A stretch of DNA of 64,000 bases from Agrobacterium tumefaciens (GTDB taxonomy: Bacteria; Pseudomonadota; Alphaproteobacteria; Rhizobiales; Rhizobiaceae): NCBI GenBank assembly GCA_025560025.1, contig CP048485.1:2108001-2172000 (forward strand), given 5' to 3'. This document shows positions 52,914 through 62,037 of the stretch, one piece after another. The first letter of the stretch is position 1. Each line of letters begins with the position of its first letter. The notes beneath the pieces are model-generated. The model made no database searches. It worked only from the letters and a program-made list of their open reading frames with translations, and was not told the origin of the DNA. Both the position numbers and the translations under genes were made by a program.

Positions 52914-55900
52914 ATGAATATTTCCAGATTTTTTGTCGACAGGCCGGTATTCGCCGGCGTGCTGTCGATCCTGATCGTGGTGGCAGGCCTTCTTGGCATG
53001 CGCGCCCTGCCGATTTCCGAATATCCGGAAGTTGTTCCGCCATCCGTCGTCGTCCGCGCCACCTATCCCGGCGCGAACCCGGCCGTTATCGCCGAAACAG
53101 TCGCGACACCGCTTGAAGAACAGATCAACGGCGTCGAGGACATGCTCTATATGGGCAGCCAGGCAACCTCCGACGGCGTGCTGACGCTGACCGTCACCTT
53201 CAAGCTCGGCACCGATCCCGACAAGGCGCAGCAGCTGGTGCAGAACCGCGTGTCGCAGGCCGAACCGCGCCTGCCGGCGGAAGTCCGCGCTCTTGGCATC
53301 ACCACCGTCAAGAGCTCGCCCGACTTCATCATGGTCGTCAACCTCGTCTCGAAGACAGATGCCTATGACATCACCTATCTGCGCAACTATGCGACGCTGA
53401 ACGTCAAGGACCGGCTTGCCCGTATCGAAGGCGTAGGCCAGGTTCAGGTCTTCGGCGCAGGCGACTATTCCATGCGCGTCTGGCTCGACCCGCAAAAGGT
53501 GGCCGAGCATGATCTCGCCGCAAGCGACGTTTCCGACGCCATCCGCCAGCAGAACGTGCAGGCCGCAGCCGGCGTTATCGGCGCCTCCCCGAGCCCGAAC
53601 GGCGTCGATCTGCAGCTCAACGTCAATGCCCAGGGCCGTCTGACGACGCCGGAAGAATTCGGCAACATCATCGTCAAGAGCGGCGCCAACGGTGAGATTA
53701 CCCGCCTGCGCGATGTCGCCCGCATCGAGCTCGGCGCTGCCGACTATACGCTGCGCTCGCTGCTCGACGGCGAACCCGCCGTGGCTGTCGCGGTGCTTCA
53801 GGCCCCCGGCTCCAACGCCATCGAAATCGCCGACAATGTCCGCGCCACGATGGACAATCTGCAGCTGGCAATGCCTGACGGTGTGAAATACGAGATCGTC
53901 TACGATACGACGAAATTCGTACGTTCTTCCATCGAGAAGGTTGTCGATACACTCCTCGAGGCCGTTGGCCTCGTGGTGCTTGTCGTCATCCTCTTCCTGC
54001 AAACCTGGCGCGCCTCGATCATTCCGCTGATCGCCGTTCCGGTCTCGATCATCGGCACCTTCGCCGTCATGTATGCCTTCGGTTTTTCCATCAACGCGTT
54101 GACGCTGTTCGGGCTCGTGCTCGCCATCGGCATCGTGGTGGATGACGCCATCGTGGTCGTTGAAAACGTCGAGCGAAACATCGAAAACGGCCTCTCGCCA
54201 CGTGACGCCACCTATAAGGCGATGCGCGAAGTGTCCGGCCCGATCATCGCCATTGCGCTGGTTCTGGTCGCCGTCTTCGTGCCGCTCGCCTTTATTTCAG
54301 GCCTTTCCGGCCAGTTCTACCGGCAGTTCGCGCTGACCATCGCCATCTCCACCGTCATTTCAGCGATCAACTCGCTGACGCTGTCGCCCGCTCTTGCAGC
54401 CCTGCTGCTGAAGGAACACGGTGCACCGAAAGACTGGCTGACCCGCGTCATGGACCGGCTTTTCGGCTGGTTCTTCCGTGGCTTCAACCGCGCCTTCGGC
54501 GCCGCCTCGAATGGCTACGGCAAAACCGTGGGCGGGCTGGTGACGCGCAAGAGCCTGGTGATGATCGTCTATATGGCGCTGGTCGCAGCCACCTACAGCA
54601 TGTTCAGCACCGTTCCGAGCGGCTTCGTGCCGGCGCAGGACAAGCAATACCTGATCGGCTTCGCACAGCTTCCTGATGGAGCAACGCTTGACCGCACGGA
54701 AAGCGTCATCAAGCGGATGAGCGACATCGCCATGGAACAGCCGGGCGTCAGCCACGCCATCGCCTTCCCGGGCCTGTCGATCAACGGCTTCACCATCGGC
54801 TCCAATTCCGGCATCGTCTTTGCTGTTCTCGATGACTTCGAAAACCGCAAGACGCCGGAACTCTCCGGTGGCGCCATCGCCATGCAGCTGAACCAGAAGT
54901 TCGCAGGCATTCAGGATGCCTTCATCGCCATGTTCCCGCCGCCGCCGGTCAACGGCCTCGGCCAGACGGGCGGCTTCAAGCTGCAGATCGAGGACCGCGC
55001 CGGCTACGGCTATCAGGCGCTCGATGAAGCAACCAAGGCGGTCATCGCCAAGGCCTATCAGACGCCGGAGCTGGCTGGCATCTTCTCCAGCTACCAGATC
55101 AACGTGCCGCAACTCTTCGCCGATCTCGACCGCGCCAAGGCCGAGCAGCTGGGCGTGTCGGTCAGCGATGTCTTCCAGACGCTGCAGATCTATCTGGGTT
55201 CGCTCTATGTCAACGACTTCAACGCCTTCGGACGGACATACAGCGTGCGTGTGCAGGCAGACGCGCAATTCCGCGCCCATGCGGAAGATATTGGCCGCCT
55301 GAAGGTGCGTTCGGCAACGGGTCAGATGATCCCGCTTTCCACGCTGCTGAAGGTGGATGCAACGACGGGACCGGAGCGCACCAACCGTTATAACGGCTTC
55401 CTCGCAGCCGATATCAACGGCGGCCCGGCACCGGGTTACTCCTCGGGACAGGCGCAGGCGGCGATTGAAAAAATCCTCGCTGAAACCCTGCCTGCCGGCA
55501 TTGACTACGAGTGGACGGACCTGACCTACCAGCAGATTCTGGCCGGTAACTCCAGCATCGTGGTCTTCCCGCTGGCGTTGCTGTTGGTCTATCTGGTTCT
55601 GGCCGCGCAATATGAAAGCCTCACATTGCCGATCGCGATCATCCTGATCGTGCCTCTCGGTGTGCTTGCGGCCCTGACGGGCGTCTGGCTGACGGGAGGG
55701 GATAACAACATCTTTACGCAGATCGGCCTTGTCGTCCTTGTCGGTCTCTCGGCGAAAAACGCGATCCTGATCGTGGAATTCGCCCGCGAGCTGGAATTCG
55801 AGGGACGAACGCCGCTTCAGGCGGCCATCGAGGCAAGCCGGCTTCGCCTGCGCCCGATCCTGATGACCTCGCTCGCCTTCATCATGGGCGTGGTGCCACT

Positions 55901-56108
55901 GGTCGTCTCCACCGGTGCGGGTGCGGAAATGCGCGCCGCCATGGGTGTCGCGGTCTTCTCCGGCATGATCGGCGTGACGTTCTTCGGTATCTTCATGACA
56001 CCGGTATTCTATGTGCTGGTACGCAAGCTGGCGGGCAACCGTCCGCTCATCCAGCACAAGCAGGAAGAACCGGCCAATTCGGACTACAAGCTCGAAAAGG
56101 CCGGCTGA
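52914..56108 (+). CDS. RND multidrug efflux transporter (HAE1; MexF/AcrB-like)
   Basis: 1064 residues from the ATG at 52914 (GGAGAGG upstream); the longer frame through the spacer is not coding. Twelve membrane helices in two halves with large periplasmic loops. It opens FFVDRPVFAGVLSILIVVAG. The proton-relay Asp410-Asp411 pair in GIVVDDAIVVVENVERN and the repeat-two Lys region GLSAKNAILIVEFAREL are intact. Exports drugs or metabolites using the proton gradient. No outer-membrane factor gene follows, so TolC-type partners must come from elsewhere. Confidence 0.95.
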   Translation: MNISRFFVDRPVFAGVLSILIVVAGLLGMRALPISEYPEVVPPSVVVRATYPGANPAVIAETVATPLEEQINGVEDMLYMGSQATSDGVLTLTVTFKLGTDPDKAQQLVQNRVSQAEPRLPAEVRALGITTVKSSPDFIMVVNLVSKTDAYDITYLRNYATLNVKDRLARIEGVGQVQVFGAGDYSMRVWLDPQKVAEHDLAASDVSDAIRQQNVQAAAGVIGASPSPNGVDLQLNVNAQGRLTTPEEFGNIIVKSGANGEITRLRDVARIELGAADYTLRSLLDGEPAVAVAVLQAPGSNAIEIADNVRATMDNLQLAMPDGVKYEIVYDTTKFVRSSIEKVVDTLLEAVGLVVLVVILFLQTWRASIIPLIAVPVSIIGTFAVMYAFGFSINALTLFGLVLAIGIVVDDAIVVVENVERNIENGLSPRDATYKAMREVSGPIIAIALVLVAVFVPLAFISGLSGQFYRQFALTIAISTVISAINSLTLSPALAALLLKEHGAPKDWLTRVMDRLFGWFFRGFNRAFGAASNGYGKTVGGLVTRKSLVMIVYMALVAATYSMFSTVPSGFVPAQDKQYLIGFAQLPDGATLDRTESVIKRMSDIAMEQPGVSHAIAFPGLSINGFTIGSNSGIVFAVLDDFENRKTPELSGGAIAMQLNQKFAGIQDAFIAMFPPPPVNGLGQTGGFKLQIEDRAGYGYQALDEATKAVIAKAYQTPELAGIFSSYQINVPQLFADLDRAKAEQLGVSVSDVFQTLQIYLGSLYVNDFNAFGRTYSVRVQADAQFRAHAEDIGRLKVRSATGQMIPLSTLLKVDATTGPERTNRYNGFLAADINGGPAPGYSSGQAQAAIEKILAETLPAGIDYEWTDLTYQQILAGNSSIVVFPLALLLVYLVLAAQYESLTLPIAIILIVPLGVLAALTGVWLTGGDNNIFTQIGLVVLVGLSAKNAILIVEFARELEFEGRTPLQAAIEASRLRLRPILMTSLAFIMGVVPLVVSTGAGAEMRAAMGVAVFSGMIGVTFFGIFMTPVFYVLVRKLAGNRPLIQHKQEEPANSDYKLEKAG

Positions 56109-56146
56109 AACCACACTCCCATCCACCGCAACCTTCGACGCAAGCC

Positions 56147-56177
56147 CGCCGCGCATCCCCCGATGCGCGGCGTTTTT
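56147..56177 (+). terminator. Terminator of the RND operon
   Basis: Eleven-base stem CGCCGCGCATC / GATGCGCGGCG with CCCC loop, followed by five T. Confidence 0.92.
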
Positions 56178-56399
56178 CATGACACAAAACGTTCATGCGA
56201 TTTTTCTGAAATAGAATCTGTTTCAAATACTTAAGCGACAACAATCGGGACATTGCATCTCACTAGAAGCTCCGGAAACTTAATATATTCGGCCGCATTG
56301 ACGAACATCAAAAGAAACAATGCTATTTTATGCTTTGTATTTTGTGGTAATTTCCAAGAACAGGGTGATTCGGACTAAATGATTTAGTTCAGGGGCTAC

Positions 56400-56603
56400 A
56401 TGATGGAGCAGGATTACGAATCCTGGGCAACAACCGTTGCCTATTCAATAGTGATGCATGAAGGTCTGGACCTGGCGCTTTCCGCGCAGAATCTGGACAG
56501 GGGCAAGACCAGAAACAACCGCGAGCGGCTGATGGAGGCCATTCGCACATCGTTGCTGGAAGCCCGTTCGCGCAGCCACCTCACAGCAGCGCACAGGCTC
56601 TGA
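56400..56603 (+). CDS. Small hypothetical protein
   Basis: 67 residues; two adjacent ATG codons, with CAGGGG upstream. Predicted mainly helical (EQDYESWATTVAYSIVMHEG, then ERLMEAIRTSLLEARSRSHL). No family recognised. The preceding 200 bases are unusually A+T-rich (56200-56350) and look like a strong promoter region. Real but unnamed, moderate confidence. Confidence 0.55.
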   Translation: MMEQDYESWATTVAYSIVMHEGLDLALSAQNLDRGKTRNNRERLMEAIRTSLLEARSRSHLTAAHRL

Positions 56604-56628
56604 ACGCTTTACCTGATATTGCGGGAAC

Positions 56629-57474
56629 TTAGGTCGGAAGAAGGTCGGTCCGGATCGCCGCTTTCAGTGGCAGGTGGTCCGAGGCGACACGCGCCAGCGC
56701 GCTGTCATGCGCTTCCACCTGCTCGATCAGTCCCTCGCGATTGGCGATGATCCTGTCGAGCGCCAGCACCGGCAGGTTGGATGGAAAACTCGGCACCGCG
56801 GGCGGCAGGCCGCCGAAGGCGTCCCTGAAAGTATTGAGCGATGAGCCATTGCCAAGCCGCCATTCATTCAGGTCTCCCATCAGAATGGTCGCGCATTCGT
56901 TGCGCGCTTCCAGAAGGCCGATAAGCGCCTTGGCCTGCTGGGCGCGGGAATGTCTCAGAAGACCGAAATGCGCGGCGATGATGCGCAGCGTGCCGCCGCT
57001 CTTCAGGTCGAGTTCCACGACAAGCGCACCGCGCGGCTCCAGCCCCGGCAATTTCAATGTATGCACGTCCCGGACCGCGCCTTCCCGGAACAGCACGACA
57101 TTGCCGTGCCATCCATGCGCCTTGACGCCTGCCTGTATCGGCACGGGAACGAGCCCGCTTTCCCGCTCCAGCCGGGCAAGATCGAGCAGGCCCGTTCGCT
57201 CGCCGAAACGGCTGTCGGCTTCCTGCAACGCGATGATGTCTGCACCGATTTCCTGAATGACGCGGCTGGTACGATCCGGATCGAACTTGCGGTCGCGGCC
57301 CACACATTTATGCACATTATAGGAAGCGATGACGGGGAAGGAATGATCTTTTCCCGCCTGCACCGCATTCTGCCGTTGGCGACGGTCGCGAAGCGACTGC
57401 ATGACGAAGGCGGGCAAACTGCTATTCGCCGCCAGAGCCGTTTTTTCGCTGTTCAGCAAACCGTTTTTCTTCAC
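56629..57474 (-). CDS. Endonuclease/exonuclease/phosphatase (EEP) family protein
   Basis: 281 residues from the GTG at 57474, set by GGAGG nine bases upstream; a longer ATG reading (57522) would overlap the cardiolipin synthase-like gene. EEP motifs: VIASYNVHKCVGRDRKFDPD (Asn), IIALQEADSR (Glu), ILMGDLNEWRLG (Asp/Asn) and ASDHLPLKAAI (terminal Asp-His). EEP proteins near PLD/cardiolipin synthase genes are common and may act on phospholipids or nucleic acids. It lies 16 bases downstream of that gene, so cotranscribed. Confidence 0.87.
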   Translation of the reverse strand: MKKNGLLNSEKTALAANSSLPAFVMQSLRDRRQRQNAVQAGKDHSFPVIASYNVHKCVGRDRKFDPDRTSRVIQEIGADIIALQEADSRFGERTGLLDLARLERESGLVPVPIQAGVKAHGWHGNVVLFREGAVRDVHTLKLPGLEPRGALVVELDLKSGGTLRIIAAHFGLLRHSRAQQAKALIGLLEARNECATILMGDLNEWRLGNGSSLNTFRDAFGGLPPAVPSFPSNLPVLALDRIIANREGLIEQVEAHDSALARVASDHLPLKAAIRTDLLPT

Positions 57475-57490
57475 GCTGCAATGCCTCCGA

Positions 57491-58969
57491 CTAAAGATAG
57501 GGCGAAGCGAGCCAAAGGACACGCTCCACTAAACGGACAACGAATGGCCGCGCATTCAGTTCGCTCAGCCGGACAGGTAAAGCGGTTGCCCGCGCATCGC
57601 GAATGCGGTTTCCGATCGCCGCGGCGAATTCCTTATCCATGACTTCGAGATCGATCTCGAAGTTCAGCCGCAGGGAACGCGGATCGAGATTGGAGGAACC
57701 GATATAGGTCCAGCACCCGTCGATCACCAGAAGCTTGGAATGGTTGAAAGCTCCCGTTGCCCGCCAGATGCGGCAGTAATTCTTCAGCATCTGGTCGAAC
57801 TGCGCCGTCATCGCCCTGTCCACCAGCACCAGATTGTTGCTTTGCGGCACGATGATATCCACCACGACCCCCCGCCTCGCTGCGGTAATGAGTGCCGAAA
57901 TAAGCTCCCGATCGGGGAGAAAATAGGGCGACATGATGAGAATGGAGGAGCGGGCGACGGAAAACGCACCCATCAGCATCTTGTGACTGGTCTCGATGCT
58001 CCTGTCCGGCCCGGAGGATGATACCCGGGCGACGATCTGCGATCCTGGCACGCCATCGGGAATGGCAATGTCCCAGACGGGCGTATCAAGAAGCTCCCCC
58101 GTGGTGAACCGCCAGTCCTCCGCCGCGATGGAGAAAAAATCCGATACCACCGGGCCGCTGATCCTGAAATGGGTGTCGTGCGACTGTTTTTCGCCACCGA
58201 ATTCCAGTGTGAAACCCTCGCGGATATTCATGCCGCCGCTAAAGGCAATGCGTCCGTCCACCACGAGAATCTTGCGGTGGGTCCGCAGATTGGCATAGGG
58301 CAGCCGAAGCCCCATGATGACATTGCCGTTGAAGACATCGGCGACGATGCCCTTTTCCCTGAGCGTCGGCAGAATGCTCGGTACGGAATAACGCGCACCC
58401 ACGGCATCGATGAGAACCCTGACTTCAACACCGCGAAACTTCGCCCTTTCCAGCGCCGCCACAAAGCGCGCACCGATCCTGTCATTGTCGAAAATATATG
58501 TTTCGAGAATGATCGACCGCTTCGCCTCCCCGATCGCTTCCAGCATGGCGGCATAAGCGATATCACCGGTCACAAGCGGCTCGATGCTGTTTCCCGTTGT
58601 CAGCGCATGGCGCGTCACCCGGTCACCCAGCGTCTTCATCGCCTCGAAACGGCGTCCGAACCGCGCAGCGATGAGTTCGCCGCTCGCGTCGAGACGCGCC
58701 ACGCGATCCATGATCTCGTCCAGCATGAAGGATCGCTGCTGGGTGATGTTGGACCGGCGAATGCGGTTGATACCGGCAATGGCATAGATGACGGCACCGA
58801 CAATCGGCGACAGGACGATGACGCCGACCCAGCCAAGCGCCGAGCGGACCTCCTCCTTCGTCATGGTTGCATGCACGGCTGCCACTGTTCCCATCAAAAT
58901 GGAGAGAACGGCAAGGATATGCGGCCAATAGGCGATGACGAGATCGAGCATGATGCAACTATAGGGCAT
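57491..58969 (-). CDS. Phospholipase D family cardiolipin synthase-like protein
   Basis: 492 residues. Two N-terminal membrane helices (DLVIAYWPHILAVLSILMGT and WVGVIVLSPIVGAVIYAIAG), then two HKD motifs: His231 in HRKILVVDGRIAFSGG and His410 in HSKLLVIDGCWTYIGSSN. This is the bacterial Cls plan, which joins two phosphatidylglycerols to cardiolipin. The start may be the ATG at 58969 or 58951; neither has a clear ribosome-binding site. Followed closely by the EEP gene. Confidence 0.88.
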   Translation of the reverse strand: MPYSCIMLDLVIAYWPHILAVLSILMGTVAAVHATMTKEEVRSALGWVGVIVLSPIVGAVIYAIAGINRIRRSNITQQRSFMLDEIMDRVARLDASGELIAARFGRRFEAMKTLGDRVTRHALTTGNSIEPLVTGDIAYAAMLEAIGEAKRSIILETYIFDNDRIGARFVAALERAKFRGVEVRVLIDAVGARYSVPSILPTLREKGIVADVFNGNVIMGLRLPYANLRTHRKILVVDGRIAFSGGMNIREGFTLEFGGEKQSHDTHFRISGPVVSDFFSIAAEDWRFTTGELLDTPVWDIAIPDGVPGSQIVARVSSSGPDRSIETSHKMLMGAFSVARSSILIMSPYFLPDRELISALITAARRGVVVDIIVPQSNNLVLVDRAMTAQFDQMLKNYCRIWRATGAFNHSKLLVIDGCWTYIGSSNLDPRSLRLNFEIDLEVMDKEFAAAIGNRIRDARATALPVRLSELNARPFVVRLVERVLWLASPYL

Positions 58970-59211
58970 CGGGCCGAAAAGTGTATCGCGGTTTTCGAAA
59001 AACCCGATGCCTAAACGGAATGGTTGAGCGGTTTGCCTGTCCAGCGATCACAACCCGGCGATGCAGACGCGGTCGGTGAGCGGACTACAGGCTTCCCGCC
59101 CATCCTTTTGCGGGACAGACCCTTGCGGGATTAACGGTGGAAACCGGCCTTGCGATATGTCATGAGAGCGCATCTTGATCTTTAGGCAGGGGTTCTTGCG
59201 GGCTTTCTGCG

Positions 59212-60111
59212 ATGTTTGAAAGCAAGAAGGCCGTGATGCAGGAAAATACCCAAGGCGCCGTCATCGTCATTTCCAGCCACGTCATGCGTGGTTCCGTCGG
59301 CAATCGCGCAGCGGTTTTTGCGCTGGAGACGCTGGGTTATCCGGTCTGGGCGGTGCCCACCATCGTCATGCCCTGGCACCCCGGCCACGGCCCCTCCACG
59401 CGGATGCGCTTTCAGGACGACGACTTCGACAAGGCCATGACCGATCTTGAAAACGCCAAATGGATTGGCGAGGTCAAAGCCGTTCTGACCGGTTATTTCG
59501 GAAGCGCCGCACAGGTCCGCGCCGTCGCAAGGCTGATCCGCAATCTGAAGGAAAAGAACCCGGCGCTGATTTATGCCTGCGACCCGGTCATGGGCGATCT
59601 GGGCGGGCTTTACATTCCCCTTGAGACCGCCGAAGCCATCCGCGATCACCTCATCCCGCTTGCGACCGTCGCGACACCGAACCGCTACGAACTGGCCTGG
59701 ATGAGCGGCGCCGAGCTTGAAACCAACAATGCCATCATGGATGCGGCGCTCGCACTCGGGCCGCCGAAAATGCTGGTCACCTCGGCCGTGCCGATGATGG
59801 CGGGCGGCACCGGCAATCTTTATCTCAGCGGCCGGCACGCCCTGCTTGCCGAACACCGCGCCATAGAGAATGCGCCGAACGGGCTTGGCGACCTCATGTC
59901 CGCGCTGTTCCTCGCCCGCCTGCTCGAAGGCCTGGACGATGAAAAGGCGCTGCAGCTGGCCACCGCCAGCGTGTTTGAAATTCTGGCCCGCACGAAAAAA
60001 CGCGAGATGAACGAACTGACGCTTGAGACCGATTCTTCAAGTCTTTCCACACCCATGGCCATGGTGCAGATGCGTCATCTCTTGCATCCTTCACGCAGCA
60101 AGCGCAAATAG
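59212..60111 (+). CDS. pdxY: Pyridoxal kinase PdxY
   Basis: 299 residues (291 if translation starts at 59236, which has AGAAGG upstream). Phosphorylates pyridoxal in the vitamin B6 salvage pathway. Ribokinase-like fold: VIVISSHVMRGSVGNRAAVF, PTIVMPWHPGHGPSTRM, LIYACDPVMGDLGGLYIP, ATPNRYELAWMSG, and the anion hole and catalytic Asp NGLGDLMSALFLARLL. Single gene. Confidence 0.9.
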   Translation: MFESKKAVMQENTQGAVIVISSHVMRGSVGNRAAVFALETLGYPVWAVPTIVMPWHPGHGPSTRMRFQDDDFDKAMTDLENAKWIGEVKAVLTGYFGSAAQVRAVARLIRNLKEKNPALIYACDPVMGDLGGLYIPLETAEAIRDHLIPLATVATPNRYELAWMSGAELETNNAIMDAALALGPPKMLVTSAVPMMAGGTGNLYLSGRHALLAEHRAIENAPNGLGDLMSALFLARLLEGLDDEKALQLATASVFEILARTKKREMNELTLETDSSSLSTPMAMVQMRHLLHPSRSKRK

Positions 60112-60185
60112 CGCTTCAGGAATTGGTCTTCAACGCACCAGGTTCGCCCCGTGATCTTGGTCCAAGCATAACGGTACTGCGATAG

Positions 60186-60827
60186 ATGAAAGATTTTCCG
60201 GAAACCCTTCTCAACGGCTACAAGAACTTCATGAGCGGTCGCTATGTCGATGAACGCGAAAGATACCGCGTTCTGGCCGACACCGGACAGAAACCGCAGA
60301 CTCTGTTCATTGCCTGTTGTGACTCCCGCTCGGCGCCGGAAACCATTTTCGACTGCGGGCCGGGAGAGCTTTTCGTCGTCCGCAACGTCGCCAACATGGT
60401 GCCGCCCTTCGAGCCGGACGGGCAGTACCACGCCACTTCGGCGGCCATCGAATATGCCGTTCAGGTTCTGAAGGTGAAGGATATCGTTGTCATGGGCCAC
60501 GGCCGCTGCGGCGGCATTCAGGCCGCGCTCGATCCCAATCTCGAACCCCTGTCGCCGGGCGACTTCATCGGCAAGTGGATGAACATGGTCAAGTCGGCCG
60601 CCGAGCAGATCCAGAGCAACGATGTCATGACCGCGTCGGAGCGACAAACCGCGCTGGAACGGGTTTCCATCCGCAACTCCATCGCCAATCTGCGCGGCTT
60701 CCCCTTCGTCAAGGCGCAGGAAACCGCCGGCAAGGTCAAGCTGCATGGCGCTTGGTTCGATATTTCGACCGGCGAATTGTGGGTAATGGACGGCAAGACG
60801 GGCGATTTTCGTCGCCCGGATCTGTGA
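60186..60827 (+). CDS. Beta-class carbonic anhydrase
   Basis: 213 residues. Interconverts CO2 and bicarbonate. Zinc ligands Cys44 (ACCDSRSAPE), His105 and Cys108 (VMGHGRCGGIQAAL), with the Asp46-Arg48 dyad. GELFVVRNVANMVPPFEPDG is the usual second signature. About 75 bases after pdxY but with its own start region. The end is followed by a RIME-like repeat. Confidence 0.95.
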   Translation: MKDFPETLLNGYKNFMSGRYVDERERYRVLADTGQKPQTLFIACCDSRSAPETIFDCGPGELFVVRNVANMVPPFEPDGQYHATSAAIEYAVQVLKVKDIVVMGHGRCGGIQAALDPNLEPLSPGDFIGKWMNMVKSAAEQIQSNDVMTASERQTALERVSIRNSIANLRGFPFVKAQETAGKVKLHGAWFDISTGELWVMDGKTGDFRRPDL

Positions 60828-60863
60828 TTTAGACGCGTAGTCGCCACCAATAACATTCAACTT

Positions 60864-60977
60864 CGTCACCCCGGACTTGATCCGGGGTCCAGCGCGATTA
60901 AGTCCTTGATCGCTAAAAGACTCTATTCACGGCGCAGACGCGCCGTGGCTGGATGCCGGATCTAGTCCGGCATGACG
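60864..60977. repeat. RIME-like palindromic repeat, copy 3
   Basis: Outer arms CGTCACCCCGGACTTGATCC and GCCGGATCTAGTCCGGCATG have more mismatches than the other copies. The inner hairpins are kept by paired changes: AGCG..AT.AAG/CTTGATCGCT instead of AGCCCAAG/CTTGGGCT, and CACGGCGC/GCGCCGTG. Confidence 0.82.
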
Positions 60978-61007
60978 AAAGTGGGTCTTAGTCCGTAGAA
61001 AACGGCC

Positions 61008-61823
61008 TTATTGGCCGTCGATAGCCTTGCCGATGAAGGCGATGGCCTGCTGATAGACGCTTGCAGCATTCCAGCCCTGGATGGCCGCATAATTTGCCTG
61101 TCCCTGCTGATAGCCAGCGCCGCGCTGCCAGCCGTGGCCGACAAGGAAGTTGGCCGTGGAAGCCAGCGCATCGGCGCGCGAACCCACGAGATCGATCCTT
61201 CCGTCGCGGTCGAAATCGACGCCGTAACGGACGACGTTCAACGGCAGGAACTGCGTCTGGCCGATCTCACCATGGGCTGCACCCTTGGCATTGACGTTCA
61301 GCGAGCCGCTGCCGACCAGCTTCAGGGCCGCATAGAGCTGCTCGGTGAAATAGTCCGAACGGCGGCAGTCGAAGGAAAGCGTCGCCACGGCGGAAAGCGT
61401 GTGCTGGTTACCCATGAAGCTGCCAAAACCGGTTTCCATGCCCCAGATGGCGAGCAGCGGACCGGCCGGAACGCCGTAAGTCCTTTCGATAGAGGCGAAG
61501 AGAGAGGCATTGTTCTTCTTCATGGTCTTGCCGCGCGAAATGATCGTCTGACCCCCGCGCTTCTGCATGAACTGTTCGAAGGACAGCTTGAAGCTGTGCT
61601 GACCGCGGTCCGCACTGATGGTAGCCCGGTTGTAGGAAACACCGGAGAAGGCGCGATCAAGCACCGAAGCGCTGACGCCGCGGCCCGCCGCTTCCTGTTT
61701 GAAAGCGCCGACCCAGGCCTCGAACCCCGCCGAAGTATTGCCGCATTGCGCAGCCAGAACCGGCGTCGCTGCCAAAACCGAGACCATGGCCACACCAGCC
61801 AGAATTGCCTTCATTGCCCGCAT
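61008..61823 (-). CDS. Lytic murein transglycosylase, MltB family (SltB2 type)
   Basis: 271 residues from the ATG at 61823 (AAGG upstream). Signal peptide AMKAILAGVAMVSVLAATPV cut near VLA-AQC. The MltB fold is recognised by PAGPLLAIWGMETGFGSFMG, holding the catalytic Glu, and HGEIGQTQFLPLNVVRYGVD. Cuts peptidoglycan between MurNAc and GlcNAc with 1,6-anhydro product. It lacks the C-terminal peptidoglycan-binding domain of longer paralogues. Single gene, convergent with the RIME-like repeat region. Confidence 0.9.
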   Translation of the reverse strand: MRAMKAILAGVAMVSVLAATPVLAAQCGNTSAGFEAWVGAFKQEAAGRGVSASVLDRAFSGVSYNRATISADRGQHSFKLSFEQFMQKRGGQTIISRGKTMKKNNASLFASIERTYGVPAGPLLAIWGMETGFGSFMGNQHTLSAVATLSFDCRRSDYFTEQLYAALKLVGSGSLNVNAKGAAHGEIGQTQFLPLNVVRYGVDFDRDGRIDLVGSRADALASTANFLVGHGWQRGAGYQQGQANYAAIQGWNAASVYQQAIAFIGKAIDGQ

Positions 61824-62037
61824 CAAAATCTGCCTTCGATATACTTTCGGGAACTCATCCCGAGAACAAAACGTCACCGCTGTATGAATTCAGGTGCCAA
61901 ATTGCCTTTTGGCGGCCTAAATTGCCTTTCGGCAGCTAGGCCTGCAAATAAACTGGCCGTGATCATCGCCAATCAGGAAACCCGCCTGCCCCACACAGAA
62001 CAGACGGGTTATACTTAACGAACCTTAAAAAATCGTA

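Noticed and set aside
54360..56180. 606-codon open frame opposite the RND pump
   Set aside because: Shadow of a highly conserved HAE1 transporter; composition rich in Arg, His, Asp and Gln without any fold signature.
61900..61945. Two near-identical AAATTGCCTTTYGGC units upstream of the MltB gene as a binding-site pair
   Set aside because: Only two imperfect copies, with no known operator consensus; it may be a simple local duplication.
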